Assembly: GCF_001436505.1 (NCBI RefSeq)
Contig: NZ_AYYI01000103.1
Location: 1 to 64,000 of the forward strand
Length of the DNA stretch: 64,000 nt
Direction of reading: 5' to 3'
Source of the DNA: Loigolactobacillus rennini DSM 20253
Lineage (GTDB): Bacteria > Bacillota > Bacilli > Lactobacillales > Lactobacillaceae
The position numbers were made by a program, and so were the translations under genes. Every line of letters starts with the position of its first letter. Position 1 is the first letter of the stretch. This document shows, piece after piece, positions 8,295 through 17,965 of the stretch. Under the pieces are notes generated by a model. That model was given only the letters and a program-made list of their open reading frames with translations, searched no databases and was not told where the DNA came from.

Positions 8295-8323
8295 ATTATA
8301 CCGTTAGTTTTTTTGGTTGTCAA
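8295..8323 (-). promoter_or_regulatory. Consensus sigma-A promoter of infC-rpmI-rplT
   Basis: TTGACA (8323-8318) and TATAAT (8300-8295) with a 17-base spacer, a perfect match. The -35 lies inside the last codons of thrS and the -10 just after its stop, so the ribosomal protein operon can be transcribed independently of thrS. Confidence 0.92.
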
Positions 8324-10298
8324 GCTGTTGCGTCACATCTGCTTCTGTTCCGCTTAGCTTACCCGTTCGACTGTAATTATGAACTTCCGCGATCATAGCA
8401 TCGATGTACATATTTGTATCTTCGGTAATGGCTTTGTCTTCACCATAATGCCGAACAGATACACTGGCATGACCCATTTCTTGATCACCAATGACTAATG
8501 TATATGGGATTTTTTGTGTTTGTGCTTCCCGAATCTTGTAACCCATTTTTTCATTACGGTCATCGATTTTAACCCGGAGACCATTCACTGCCATCCGCCG
8601 TTTAACTTCACGTGCATAGTCACCATGTAAGTCGTTTTTAACCGGAATGATAACAGCCTGGATTGGCGCCAACCAAGTCGGGAACGCTCCTTTGTACATT
8701 TCTGTCAAGTAAGCAGTGAAACGTTCCATAGTTGAAACTAAGCCCCTGTGGATCATCACTGGCCGGTGTTCTTCCCCGTCACGACCGACGTATTTCAAAT
8801 CAAACCGTTCTGGCAACATGAAGTCTAACTGAATGGTCGATAACGTCTCTTCGTTACCTAATGCGGTCTTGGTTTGAACATCTAACTTAGGACCGTAAAA
8901 GGCCGCTTCACCTTCTGCTTCAGTGTACTTCAAACCTAATTCATCCATAGCCCCTTTTAACATGGTCTGGGCCCGGTTCCACATGTCATCATCATCAAAA
9001 TACTTTTCCGTGTTATTAGGATCACGATAACTTAAACGGAAGGAATAGTCGCTAATATCAAAATCAGCATAAACTTCAATCATTAAGTTCAAGATTTTCT
9101 TAAATTCATCTTTAATTTGATCTAACATCACAAAGGTGTGCCCATCGTTCAAGGTCATTTCACGAACCCGCTGTAAACCAGATAATGCACCGGATTTTTC
9201 ATAACGGTGCATCATACCTAATTCAGCAAGCCGCAATGGTAATTCCCGGTAACTCCGGATGTGGTGGTTATAAATTTGAATGTGGCTCGGGCAATTCATC
9301 GGCCGCAATTCTAATTCTTCACCGTCACCCATATCCATTGGTGGAAACATATCATCCCGGTAATGTTCCCAATGGCCGGACGTTTTATAAGTATCTAAGT
9401 TCATTAAAACAGGTGTATAAACATGTTGGTACCCATGCGCAACTTCTTTGTCAATGATGTAACGTTCAATGGTCCGACGAATTGTGGCCCCTTTTGGCAT
9501 CCAGTAAGGTAGACCTGCCCCTACTTTTGGATCAACAAAGAAAAGGTCCAATTGGTTACCGATCACACGATGGTCCCGATCATGAGCTTCTTTCCGGCGC
9601 GCATCGTCAGCATCCATTTGTTTTTGCGTGAAGAATGCAGTGCCGTATACCCGTTGCAACATTTTGTTGCTTGATTTACCTTGCCAATAAGCACCGGCAA
9701 CAGATAATAATTTTGTGACTTTCAACAAATGCGTGTCTGGCAAAACACCTTGTTCACCAAAATCAAGGTAATCGCCTATACGATACAATACAACCTGCGC
9801 ATCTTCAGGTAGTGCATTTAACAAGCTAGTCTTATACGGATCAGCTTTAAATTCAGCTAAAGCATCGCCTTTTTTAACAACCTGCCGCGTAATGGCCATT
9901 TTATCCGCAATCATTTTTGCTAAATGATCATTGATCGCCGCCAAATCATCAATTGAGACTGGTTTAGCCGCATTATCAGTATCATAGTAAAATCCATGTT
10001 CAGTCAAACCACGTTCACCAAAGGTCATGGCTGGAAATAGATCATGCAAAGCTGCCCCTAACACTAAACTAGCTGTATTCCACAATACCTTTAAACCCGC
10101 GTCATCTTTAGCGGTGATCAACTCAATCTTACCATCACTAACAGGTGCCATCAGATCGATTAACTGACCATTTAACTTACCAGCTACGGCATTTTTGCCT
10201 AAACTCGTGCTAATTGACTTTGCCACATCAATGGTTTTCGTTCCTGCAGGAAAATTCTTTTCTTTACCGTCTGGAAACGTCAATTTTACTTCTGCCAT
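8304..10298 (-). CDS. thrS: Threonyl-tRNA synthetase
   Basis: 664 residues: N-terminal TGS domain, the editing domain (HGFYYDTD segment), the class II catalytic core with zinc-binding [15 protein letters not shown], and the anticodon-binding C-terminal domain. The open frame extends 36 codons upstream into the T-box leader, but the ATG at 10298 has an AAGGAGG site and begins the TGS domain. It is regulated by the T-box at 10350-10600. A short Gln/Asp-rich tail follows the usual end. Confidence 0.97.
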   Translation of the reverse strand: MAEVKLTFPDGKEKNFPAGTKTIDVAKSISTSLGKNAVAGKLNGQLIDLMAPVSDGKIELITAKDDAGLKVLWNTASLVLGAALHDLFPAMTFGERGLTEHGFYYDTDNAAKPVSIDDLAAINDHLAKMIADKMAITRQVVKKGDALAEFKADPYKTSLLNALPEDAQVVLYRIGDYLDFGEQGVLPDTHLLKVTKLLSVAGAYWQGKSSNKMLQRVYGTAFFTQKQMDADDARRKEAHDRDHRVIGNQLDLFFVDPKVGAGLPYWMPKGATIRRTIERYIIDKEVAHGYQHVYTPVLMNLDTYKTSGHWEHYRDDMFPPMDMGDGEELELRPMNCPSHIQIYNHHIRSYRELPLRLAELGMMHRYEKSGALSGLQRVREMTLNDGHTFVMLDQIKDEFKKILNLMIEVYADFDISDYSFRLSYRDPNNTEKYFDDDDMWNRAQTMLKGAMDELGLKYTEAEGEAAFYGPKLDVQTKTALGNEETLSTIQLDFMLPERFDLKYVGRDGEEHRPVMIHRGLVSTMERFTAYLTEMYKGAFPTWLAPIQAVIIPVKNDLHGDYAREVKRRMAVNGLRVKIDDRNEKMGYKIREAQTQKIPYTLVIGDQEMGHASVSVRHYGEDKAITEDTNMYIDAMIAEVHNYSRTGKLSGTEADVTQQLDNQKN

Positions 10299-10349
10299 AT
10301 CCTTAACCTCCTTAAAATTTTGCCACACTCTAATAAGATATTCCCACAA

Positions 10350-10600
10350 TAAAAAAGTCCCTGAAATCAGTTTCCTGACTTCAGGGACGATTAATCGCGG
10401 TTCCACCCAAATTTAAAGTACAATTTGTACTTCCTTATTAGCGTTGTTAACGGTCACGAACCGATCCTACTTTGCATAGGATATCTTGGAAAGTGGTCAA
10501 GCATTAATCCGCTTAGCAAGTCCCAGCACCCTTGCCTCTCTGAAAAGCTAGATTAACCTTGTTATCTTTCCGCTTCGATGATTTCATTGAACCACAACTA
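10350..10600 (-). promoter_or_regulatory. T-box riboswitch (Thr) upstream of thrS
   Basis: The minus strand carries the T-box core GGGTGGAACCGCG (10408-10396), a Stem I region with the GGTGCTG-type loop near 10530, and a likely specifier ACC (10497-10495, followed by A). A 14-bp terminator stem (10357-10388) with six T residues closes the element. Uncharged tRNA-Thr would favour readthrough into thrS. The specifier assignment is by position; ACT one codon later is also a Thr codon. Confidence 0.92.
10351..10388 (-). terminator. T-box terminator of thrS leader
   Basis: Perfect 14-bp stem with a 4-base loop (10357-10370 with 10375-10388), followed on the minus strand by TTTTTT (10356-10351). 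It is the regulated terminator of the Thr T-box. Confidence 0.92.
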
Positions 10601-10629
10601 ATCCATAAATTCAAGGGGCCACCCCTAAT

Positions 10630-11559
10630 TTAAGGTTGTAGCCGACGATTTTTACCTAATAATTCAATTTCGCGGCTCAAAAAACGAATCCGCTCCATAA
10701 TCCGCTTGGCCTTTAGCGGCTCGTGCTCTCCACGCTGCGTCACACTTAGATGCTCATGCTCCAATTGGGCCATCGAAAAATTAGACGAAAAGAAAGTCGC
10801 CAGTTCTTCTTGCATTCGGTATTGTAAAATAACTCCCAATACATCATCACGAATCCAACTAGACATGGAATCGGCACCAATATCATCAATCATTAGAATC
10901 CGCGACCGCTTAATGGCATCCAATTTAGGTGTCAAATCATTTTGGCCAATCGCATTTTTCATTTCCACTGCAAAGGTTGGAAAATGAACTAAGGTGGTTT
11001 GAAAACCACGGACCGCCAGCTCATGAGCCATCGCGCCTAGTAAATAGGTTTTTCCTACACCAAAACTGCCATACAAATAAAGTCCTTGGTGAAATTGATC
11101 TGGCGCTTTCGCATAGTGATCCAAAAACAAAGTAGCTGCATCTAAAGCAGCAAAACGGGCGTCATCTTGATAAAATTGGCTTAAGCGCGCCTGGCGAATA
11201 TTTTTGGGCATATTGATCGAACGTACTCGTGCCTGCAATGTCCGCGCTTTTTCCGCGGCAACTAATTCTGCAGTGGGTTCATACGTCACATCAATAAAAT
11301 GGTGGTTTAAAATTAAACGCGGCTGATAGCCTGGTGCTAACGAAGTTTTTTCCGCCTGAAATTTATTTTTTTCTGTAACAAATTCATAAAGCTTTGCTGC
11401 ACTGCGATCGATCATCGGTTGATCAATGACTTGCTGGTGAGCCTGGATAAATTTCTGTACTTCTGGATCCGCCATAACTTTAGCCATCAGGGCGTCGTAG
11501 TGCTGGTTTAAATCTTTCTTATTCATTAAAATCCGTAAATTTCTGCCCATATTTTCCAT
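10630..11559 (-). CDS. dnaI: Primosomal protein DnaI (helicase loader)
   Basis: 309 residues: an N-terminal helicase-binding region and an AAA+ domain with Walker A GSFGVGKTYL, Walker B ILMIDDIGAD and an arginine-finger region RIRFLSREIE. DnaI loads the replicative helicase at the origin and at restarted forks. Its ATG overlaps the dnaB stop (TAATG), so the two are translationally coupled. The N-terminal cysteine/histidine zinc-binding motif known from Bacillus DnaI is not evident here. Confidence 0.95.
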   Translation of the reverse strand: MENMGRNLRILMNKKDLNQHYDALMAKVMADPEVQKFIQAHQQVIDQPMIDRSAAKLYEFVTEKNKFQAEKTSLAPGYQPRLILNHHFIDVTYEPTAELVAAEKARTLQARVRSINMPKNIRQARLSQFYQDDARFAALDAATLFLDHYAKAPDQFHQGLYLYGSFGVGKTYLLGAMAHELAVRGFQTTLVHFPTFAVEMKNAIGQNDLTPKLDAIKRSRILMIDDIGADSMSSWIRDDVLGVILQYRMQEELATFFSSNFSMAQLEHEHLSVTQRGEHEPLKAKRIMERIRFLSREIELLGKNRRLQP

Positions 11560-12920
11560 TATGACGACTCACCATCCTTATCTGCCTGCAACGCAGCTAA
11601 CCGTTTCCGCACTGCTGCCCGCTGTTTTGCTGAAACTTTTGTTTGGGGTGCTTGATAACCGGATTGCGCCCAATCCGGCAACGTTTCTTCCCGCACTGGT
11701 TGTTTACGCCGCTTGCCTTTTTGCTTAGTCTTTTTCTGCTGATAAAACGACTTCACTTCTGCCATCGCGGCTTCAGGCGTTGTAACGTGGTGCTGCAACC
11801 AGCCATTGGCCACACCATCCACATAAGCTTGCGTTAACGTCGGCTTTTGGCGCACATTAATCACGTAATGACTCAAAATGTTGATAATACTAGTATCTGC
11901 AAATAGATGACGTGACAACAAACCTTCCAAAACACGACGCTCACTATTAGTGACATAACCACCTTGCTGTCGCTTTAACTGATCTAAAAAAGTGATGGGT
12001 GCTAATTGACGGCTGACTTTGATCAATTGTTGATCATTTTTGGATAAATCGCTATTAGTTGGCGCCGCCTGCGGCTTAACTGCTGGCTTCGTTGACTTAA
12101 TTGTTTGAGCTTGCCGAGCAATTAAACGTTTCAAGGCTGCCATGTTTAATTTATTAGTGGCGACATTCACACTATCATTGACATATTGCGCTAATTGTAG
12201 TTCATTCAAACCATATAAAGTGTGCAACACTAACAATTGATCGTAATTTTGGTCCAATTGACGTTCTGACACAAAACTAGCCTGTAATTGCTGCTTAAAA
12301 AACGACCAATCAAAATCAGCAGCTGCACGCTGATCTAACCGCGGCTGTGTCGGTTTTTTAGGTGTTTTAAATGCTGCTTTTGCTTCGCCAATCGCATGGG
12401 GTAATTGATCTAGTTTTTGCGCATTAACGTGAAAGACATCTAAAAAATTCAAGCTCACTTCTTCAACTCCCGGCTTTGATTTAACTGGATGTAACCGGAA
12501 TTGTGCTTTTAACTGATCAAACCGAGTTTCCCCCACCGCATCATACAAAGACAGGCTCAATAAATCATCATTAAAAAAAGCTGTTGGAGCTTGCGGCGCA
12601 TAAAGCTCATAAATAAAAGTCCGCAAATCTCCTTTAACTTGCCGGTATGATTTAATCAGTCCCAATGCTTCCAAGCGCGTACGGCTGTCATATAACGTTG
12701 GCAAATCCACATTTAATAGGGCCAGCAACGTGCTGTGAGGTTGCGTTTTCGCCGGTGTTTGCAATTGTGTCCACAACAACAAGTATAAACTGTATGCGGC
12801 AGTTCCCATCAATGGCTGATAAAGATAAGTCAAGACTTGCCGGTCAAAATCAGATAAATAATTGGCATCTGTAACCACAAAACCATCCCGTGGGTTTAAT
12901 AGATAAAACGCGTCCTGCAT
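11559..12920 (-). CDS. dnaB: Replication initiation and membrane attachment protein DnaB
   Basis: 453 residues with the DnaB/DnaD winged-helix N-terminal half (DRQVLTYLYQPLMG) and a DnaD-like C-terminal helical domain (LTQAYVDGVANGWLQHHV), followed by a basic tail (KKTKQKGKRRKQ). In Firmicutes DnaB works with DnaD and DnaI in helicase loading. This is not the replicative helicase that bears the same name in E. coli. It lies between nrdR (22-base gap) and dnaI (overlapping). Confidence 0.94.
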   Translation of the reverse strand: MQDAFYLLNPRDGFVVTDANYLSDFDRQVLTYLYQPLMGTAAYSLYLLLWTQLQTPAKTQPHSTLLALLNVDLPTLYDSRTRLEALGLIKSYRQVKGDLRTFIYELYAPQAPTAFFNDDLLSLSLYDAVGETRFDQLKAQFRLHPVKSKPGVEEVSLNFLDVFHVNAQKLDQLPHAIGEAKAAFKTPKKPTQPRLDQRAAADFDWSFFKQQLQASFVSERQLDQNYDQLLVLHTLYGLNELQLAQYVNDSVNVATNKLNMAALKRLIARQAQTIKSTKPAVKPQAAPTNSDLSKNDQQLIKVSRQLAPITFLDQLKRQQGGYVTNSERRVLEGLLSRHLFADTSIINILSHYVINVRQKPTLTQAYVDGVANGWLQHHVTTPEAAMAEVKSFYQQKKTKQKGKRRKQPVREETLPDWAQSGYQAPQTKVSAKQRAAVRKRLAALQADKDGESS

Positions 12921-12942
12921 TGACTAGCCCCCTTTCTTAAAA

Positions 12943-13434
12943 TTAAGATGACTGATGGTGCTCCCCTTTTTTCGCCTGTTTATCACGGTCTACCACTTCA
13001 TTTAGTTCACGCAAAAAAACATTAACATCTTTAAATTGCCGATAAACACTGGCAAAGCGGATATAAGTAATCTCATCAACGTCAGCTAACAGTGTCATGA
13101 CGTATTCACCGATCACTTGCGAAGAAACCTCATTTTCACCTAACGCGCGGATTCGGTTTTCCACTTCATCTACAATTTGTGTCATTTGTTCCATAGTAAC
13201 TGGCCGTTTTTCAGCTGAGCGAATAACGCCCCGTAAAATTTTTTCACGGTTAAATTCTTCCCGTGTGCCATTTTTCTTAATCACTAACAACGGTGTTTGT
13301 TCCATGCGCTCAAATGTTGTAAATCGAAAATGACAATGTTCGCATTCCCGGCGCCGACGAATGACGCGACCTTCATCAGTTGGCCGTGAATCCACTACCC
13401 GAGAGCCGTTGTGATGACAACGTGGACATTGCAT
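12943..13434 (-). CDS. nrdR: Transcriptional repressor NrdR
   Basis: 163 residues. The N-terminal zinc ribbon has Cys3/6 and Cys31/34 with the DNA-binding [12 protein letters not shown] stretch. An ATP-cone follows ([17 protein letters not shown]). NrdR senses ATP/dATP and represses ribonucleotide reductase genes. It heads nrdR-dnaB-dnaI. A TATAAT at about 60 bases upstream is a weak promoter candidate. Confidence 0.97.
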   Translation of the reverse strand: MQCPRCHHNGSRVVDSRPTDEGRVIRRRRECEHCHFRFTTFERMEQTPLLVIKKNGTREEFNREKILRGVIRSAEKRPVTMEQMTQIVDEVENRIRALGENEVSSQVIGEYVMTLLADVDEITYIRFASVYRQFKDVNVFLRELNEVVDRDKQAKKGEHHQSS

Positions 13435-13622
13435 AATAACACCCCTTTATTTTTAGACATTTCCGTTTCAATTATAATGATTGGCTTGCAAGTTACTAAC
13501 TTGGCACCAAAAGTTTTCTAAATTTCATTTCATCTATCAAAAGTATACCATTCAACTACAGTCAACGTACAGAAATGGTGCTGTCACTAAATAAATAAGG
13601 TCAGGACAGCGCCTCACCTTAC

Positions 13623-14222
13623 TTAAACTAACTGATATTGCGTTAAAAATTTTAGCACTTGTTGCTGAGTAACTGCAAGTGTCTGATTGTTATCAATAAT
13701 CACATCGGCTAATTGCCGTTTAGCACTCAAAGGCCATTGACTAGCAATCCGCTGTTTTGCCGCTTGAGTTGATAACTGATTTCGTGCCATCAATCGCTGT
13801 AACTGAATGGGTTCACTGACGTCTACCAACATCGTTAAATCTGCTAATTGTTGATAGTGACTTTCAAATAACAACGGAATGTCCAACACAATTAACGCAG
13901 CAGCTGTTCGCCGATAATCGATCAATTGCTGCAGAATTGTTTGGCGAATCAACGGTCCAGTTATCGCCGTTAATTGTGCCAATAAATGTTGATCCGCAAA
14001 AACCAGTTGCCCTAATTTTTGCCGGTTTAATGTGCCCGCTGCCGTCAAAATTCCCGTTGAAAACAATGCGACAATTTGTTGCAAGCCAGGCGTTTGCGGT
14101 GCTACCACTTGGCGGGCAATTTTATCTGCATCAATGATTGGAAAATGATATTGATGCAACCAACGACTAACAGTTGATTTACCACTGGCAATGCCGCCAG
14201 TTAAACCTAAAACCAAAGTCAT
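13623..14222 (-). CDS. coaE: Dephospho-CoA kinase
   Basis: 199 residues from the ATG at 14222. The P-loop is LTGGIASGKST at residues 7-17, followed by the DADKIARQVV substrate motif and a lid region. It phosphorylates dephospho-CoA in the last step of CoA synthesis. The open frame runs 15 codons further upstream inside mutM, but the ATG overlapping the mutM stop (ATGA) matches the family start. The gene is coupled to mutM. Downstream, 13567-13620 holds a weak hairpin only. Confidence 0.96.
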   Translation of the reverse strand: MTLVLGLTGGIASGKSTVSRWLHQYHFPIIDADKIARQVVAPQTPGLQQIVALFSTGILTAAGTLNRQKLGQLVFADQHLLAQLTAITGPLIRQTILQQLIDYRRTAAALIVLDIPLLFESHYQQLADLTMLVDVSEPIQLQRLMARNQLSTQAAKQRIASQWPLSAKRQLADVIIDNNQTLAVTQQQVLKFLTQYQLV

Positions 14223-15067
14223 GATAATGATTCCTGCTTTACCGGTAAAACTTGGCACTGCGGGCAAAAGTGAGTGCCACGTTGCCCCACTTTAATTTTT
14301 TTAATCGTAGTCCCACAACGAGGGCAAGGTGTACCTTCCCGGCCATAAACTGATAATGCCATTTTAAAACCACCAGTAGCGCCATAGGCATCTGTATAAC
14401 TGCGAATTGTTGTCCCCTTTGCTTTCGTTGCCCGTTTGAGCTCGCTGATAATATTATCGTGTAATTCTTTGATTTGCGCAGCGGACAAAGTGTTAGCTGG
14501 CTGTAAAGGATTGATTTTACTCATCCATAACACTTCATCTGCATAAATATTACCTAAACCAGCTACCGTAGTTTGATCAAGCAAGGTCGGTTTAATCGCT
14601 TTTTTATGCCACTGCAATTGCTGCGTAAAGTCCGTAACGGAAAAATCTGCTGCGGTGGGCTCCGGCCCTAATTTATTTAAGCCTGGAACTTGGGCTTCAT
14701 TCCCAGTTTTAATCAACATCATCCGACCAAATTTACGCATGTCTAAATAGCGTAACGCACTGCCGTCCGTAAAATTAAAGATTACGTGAGTGTGTTTGGT
14801 TAATGGCTGATCTTGGGGAACCACCCGGTATTTGCCTTCCATCCGTAAATGGGACACAATCGTCAGCTGGTGGCTTAACCGAAAGAGTAAATACTTTCCC
14901 CGCCGGTCAATTTCCTCAAAAGTTTGTCCCTTTAGTGCTGCAATAAACTGAGCCGTGTCGCCTTTGATAATCTTATCCCAGCGCACCTGAATCGTCGCAA
15001 TTGTTTTGTGCAACATTAAATTGCGTAAACCTTGACGGACCGTTTCCACCTCGGGTAATTCTGGCAT
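14219..15067 (-). CDS. mutM: Formamidopyrimidine-DNA glycosylase (Fpg)
   Basis: 282 residues starting MPELPEVETVRQGL, with the catalytic Pro2 and Glu3. The helix-two-turn-helix contains GLGNIYADEVLW, and the C-terminal zinc finger (CPRCG...CPQC) is complete. It removes oxidised purines such as 8-oxoG and nicks the strand. It lies 8 bases after polA and overlaps coaE, the conserved polA-mutM-coaE repair/CoA operon. Confidence 0.97.
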   Translation of the reverse strand: MPELPEVETVRQGLRNLMLHKTIATIQVRWDKIIKGDTAQFIAALKGQTFEEIDRRGKYLLFRLSHQLTIVSHLRMEGKYRVVPQDQPLTKHTHVIFNFTDGSALRYLDMRKFGRMMLIKTGNEAQVPGLNKLGPEPTAADFSVTDFTQQLQWHKKAIKPTLLDQTTVAGLGNIYADEVLWMSKINPLQPANTLSAAQIKELHDNIISELKRATKAKGTTIRSYTDAYGATGGFKMALSVYGREGTPCPRCGTTIKKIKVGQRGTHFCPQCQVLPVKQESLS

Positions 15068-15075
15068 GTTCTCAC

Positions 15076-17745
15076 CTAACTTTCTTTCACGTCATACCAA
15101 GTTGGCCCACTGCCATAACCAACCTTCATCGGCACTTCTAATTTAACGGCTGCATCCATCACTTGTGGCACTAATTTTTGTAAAAGCGGCAATTCTTTGG
15201 TTGGTGCTTCAAAAATCAACTCATCGTGCACTTGCAATAGCATTGTGGCCTGTAAATTACGTTCTTTTAACTGACGTTGCATGTTGAGCATGGCCACTTT
15301 GATAATATCCGCCGCACTCCCTTGAATTGGTGTGTTCATCGCTGTGCGTTCAGCAAACGACCGCCGGTTGAAATTCTTCGAATGAATGTCCGGCAAATAG
15401 CGCCGCCGATGGAATAAGGTCTCAACATAACCGTATTTTTTCGCCATTGCGACAATATCATTCATATATTTTTTAACGTTTGGATATTCTTGAAAATAAC
15501 TATCGATGTAATTTTTTGCTTGCTTACGCGAAATGCCTAAATTTTGCGACAAACCATAATCACTGATACCATAAACAATCCCAAAATTAACGGCTTTTGC
15601 TTGCCGACGCATGTTGGGATCAACTTCAGCATTTTGATCTAAGCCGAAGATTCGTCTAGCAGTGCTGGCGTGAATATCTTCGCCATTGATAAAGGCTTGC
15701 TGCAGATTATGATCGTGTGAAATGTGCGCTAAAACGCGCAATTCAATTTGTGAATAATCTGCCGCAAAGATTTGCCAATCGGCTTGTCGCGGCACAAATG
15801 CGCGCCGAATTTGGCGGCCGTCTTCATCACGAACCGGAATATTTTGCAAATTAGGATCAATTGACGAAAGCCGGCCAGTTGCCGTCAAAGTTTGTAAATA
15901 AGTGGTATGAATTTTTTGATCCTCTGGATGAATGACTTTTAATAAACCGTCAATATAGGTGGATTGTAATTTGGCTAAGCCACGGTAATCTAAAACATCA
16001 CTAGCGATTGGCGCAATCGGCCGTAATTGTTCCAATACACCGACTGCAGTGGAGTAACCCGTTTTAGTTTTCTTAATAACCGGTAAATTCATTTTTTCAA
16101 ATAAAATTTTGCCCAGTTGTTTTGATGAATTAATGTTAAATTCTTCTTCAGCTTCAGCATAAATTTTTTGTTTAACCGTTTCTAATCGCTGCGCAAATTG
16201 CTTGCGTAATTGATTCAATTGTTTTTTGTCCACACGAATACCTGCAATTTCCATTTGTGCTAAAACAATCGCCAATGGTAATTCCATTTCTTTAAATAAC
16301 CCGTCTTGTTCATTTTCTTCTAAACGTTTATCTAAAGGTGCTTGTAATTGTTCAATGGCCTGGGCTTTTTGCGCTAAATGCTGGTATAAAACCTGGACGT
16401 CTTCTGGTAGTGCGCGCTTTGCGCCTTTACCATAAATTTCTTCATCAGTAGCAACATCTTGATATTGATGTAAATGGGCGATTTTACCTAAGTCATTGCC
16501 GCTATCATTGGGATTGAGTAAATAAGAAACCAGCAACAAATCAAACCGAATGCCAGCTAATTTAATGCCCAGCCGATTTAAACCAACATAAGTCCGTTTT
16601 GCGTCAAACACTAGCTTTTCTTGCTTTTCATCGGCAAAAAAAGCGGTGAAAGCTGGCTGTTGTAACAATTTAACGTCAGTGCTGACATACCATTGTCCCT
16701 TTTGACCAATCACGAATCCAGCAAATGGCGCGACGTGATAGTTAGATGCCAACATCTCTAAGTAAAATGTTACTGGGCCAGTAAAACCAGCTAAAACAGC
16801 CGGAATATCTGCTTGAACTAGTTTTTGAAATTTCACTTTTTCCCGCTTTTTATCCGCTTCAGGATCGGCCAATTTACTCAAAAATGAATTAAAGTCCATT
16901 TCTTGATAAAAGCGCCGTAAAGCAGCGATATCTTGCCCATGATAAGCCAGATCTTCTAGCTCGACAGTAACAGGCGCATCTTGCTTAATCGTCGCTAAAT
17001 CTTTGCTTAAAAAAGCTTGTTGCTTATCATTTTGCAAATTTTCTTTCATTTTGCTAGGCTTCATTTGCGCTAAATGTTCATAAATACCTTCTACACTATG
17101 GTATTTTTTAAGCAATTTAATCGCCGTTTTTTCGCCAACCTTGGTCACGCCAGGATAATTATCCGATGTATCCCCGGCTAACCCCTTCATATCAATAATC
17201 TGACGTGGTGTCAGTTGATATTTTTCAGCAATGTGCTCTGGCGTGTATGCCTCTAAATGATTAACCCCTTTAACTGTCACATTAACTGTCACTTGATCGG
17301 TGGCTAATTGCGTTAAATCACGGTCACCCGTAACAATGTCCACTTTTTTAAAGCCCTTATCCACCGCTCTTTTTGCCAGTGTGCCGATGATGTCATCTGC
17401 TTCATAATTTACCAACTCATATGAACAAATGCCATAAGCTTTTAACAAATCATGTAGAAAAGGCAGTTGTTCCGATAATTCACTGGGGGTTTTTGCCCGC
17501 TGGCCTTTATAATTATCGTATTTTTTTGTGCGGAAAGTCGTCTTACCAGCATCAAACGCCACCAAAATGTGGGTGGGCGCAAACTTTTTTAAAACGACAT
17601 CCAACATGGTATTAAAAGCATAAATGGCGTTAGTATGCAGCCCACTGTGATTAATAAAGGTATTAATCTGCGAGTGCAAGGCAAAAAAAGCACGAAACGC
17701 CACACTATTGCCATCAATTAATAATAAATGTTTTTCGCTGGCCAT
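15076..17745 (-). CDS. polA: DNA polymerase I
   Basis: 889 residues from the ATG at 17745, which has GGGAG 7 bases upstream; the open frame runs 102 codons further without family similarity. An active-looking 5'-3' exonuclease domain (LLIDGNSVAFRAFFAL, DRDLTQL), a vestigial 3'-5' exonuclease domain and a polymerase domain (DYSQIELRVLAH, QVHDELIFE) are in order. The region GPVTFYLEM lacks the first Asp-x-Glu pair of proofreading enzymes, as in other Firmicutes PolA, so proofreading is probably absent. Confidence 0.97.
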   Translation of the reverse strand: MASEKHLLLIDGNSVAFRAFFALHSQINTFINHSGLHTNAIYAFNTMLDVVLKKFAPTHILVAFDAGKTTFRTKKYDNYKGQRAKTPSELSEQLPFLHDLLKAYGICSYELVNYEADDIIGTLAKRAVDKGFKKVDIVTGDRDLTQLATDQVTVNVTVKGVNHLEAYTPEHIAEKYQLTPRQIIDMKGLAGDTSDNYPGVTKVGEKTAIKLLKKYHSVEGIYEHLAQMKPSKMKENLQNDKQQAFLSKDLATIKQDAPVTVELEDLAYHGQDIAALRRFYQEMDFNSFLSKLADPEADKKREKVKFQKLVQADIPAVLAGFTGPVTFYLEMLASNYHVAPFAGFVIGQKGQWYVSTDVKLLQQPAFTAFFADEKQEKLVFDAKRTYVGLNRLGIKLAGIRFDLLLVSYLLNPNDSGNDLGKIAHLHQYQDVATDEEIYGKGAKRALPEDVQVLYQHLAQKAQAIEQLQAPLDKRLEENEQDGLFKEMELPLAIVLAQMEIAGIRVDKKQLNQLRKQFAQRLETVKQKIYAEAEEEFNINSSKQLGKILFEKMNLPVIKKTKTGYSTAVGVLEQLRPIAPIASDVLDYRGLAKLQSTYIDGLLKVIHPEDQKIHTTYLQTLTATGRLSSIDPNLQNIPVRDEDGRQIRRAFVPRQADWQIFAADYSQIELRVLAHISHDHNLQQAFINGEDIHASTARRIFGLDQNAEVDPNMRRQAKAVNFGIVYGISDYGLSQNLGISRKQAKNYIDSYFQEYPNVKKYMNDIVAMAKKYGYVETLFHRRRYLPDIHSKNFNRRSFAERTAMNTPIQGSAADIIKVAMLNMQRQLKERNLQATMLLQVHDELIFEAPTKELPLLQKLVPQVMDAAVKLEVPMKVGYGSGPTWYDVKES

Positions 17746-17853
17746 AACGAAACTCCCTAAAATTAGATTTTTATCCTCTTTATATTCTAACAAAAAAACC
17801 GATGTCTTGCTGTCTAAAAAACAAAACTTCGCTATCACTGGCCAATGCGATAC

Positions 17854-17892
17854 AAAAAAGGCTGAAACAAAAATAATCCTTTTGTCACAGCC
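17854..17892 (-). terminator. Terminator between the BI-1 gene and polA
   Basis: Minus-strand stem GGCTG..ACAAAA / TTTTGT..CAGCC with TTTTTT after it (17859-17854). It separates the BI-1 transcript from polA, which implies that polA has its own promoter between 17746 and 17853. Confidence 0.82.
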
Positions 17893-17965
17893 ATTTATTT
17901 TCATTATAAATGTAATCCGAAGAACGTCTGTCAGCAGATAATTGCTGACACACGCTACCTTAACT

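Noticed and set aside
10299-10406. 36-codon N-terminal extension of ThrRS
   Set aside because: Lies in the T-box leader; the TGS domain starts at the internal ATG with AAGGAGG.
12943-13620. CRISPR-like or insertion sequence structure in intergenic gaps
   Set aside because: Scanning all intergenic spaces showed no spaced direct repeats, transposase frames or long terminal inverted repeats.
13567-13620. Hairpin after coaE as a terminator
   Set aside because: Stem GGTGCTGTC/GACAGCGCC is visible but lacks a clear T-tract on the coaE strand, so I did not call it with confidence.
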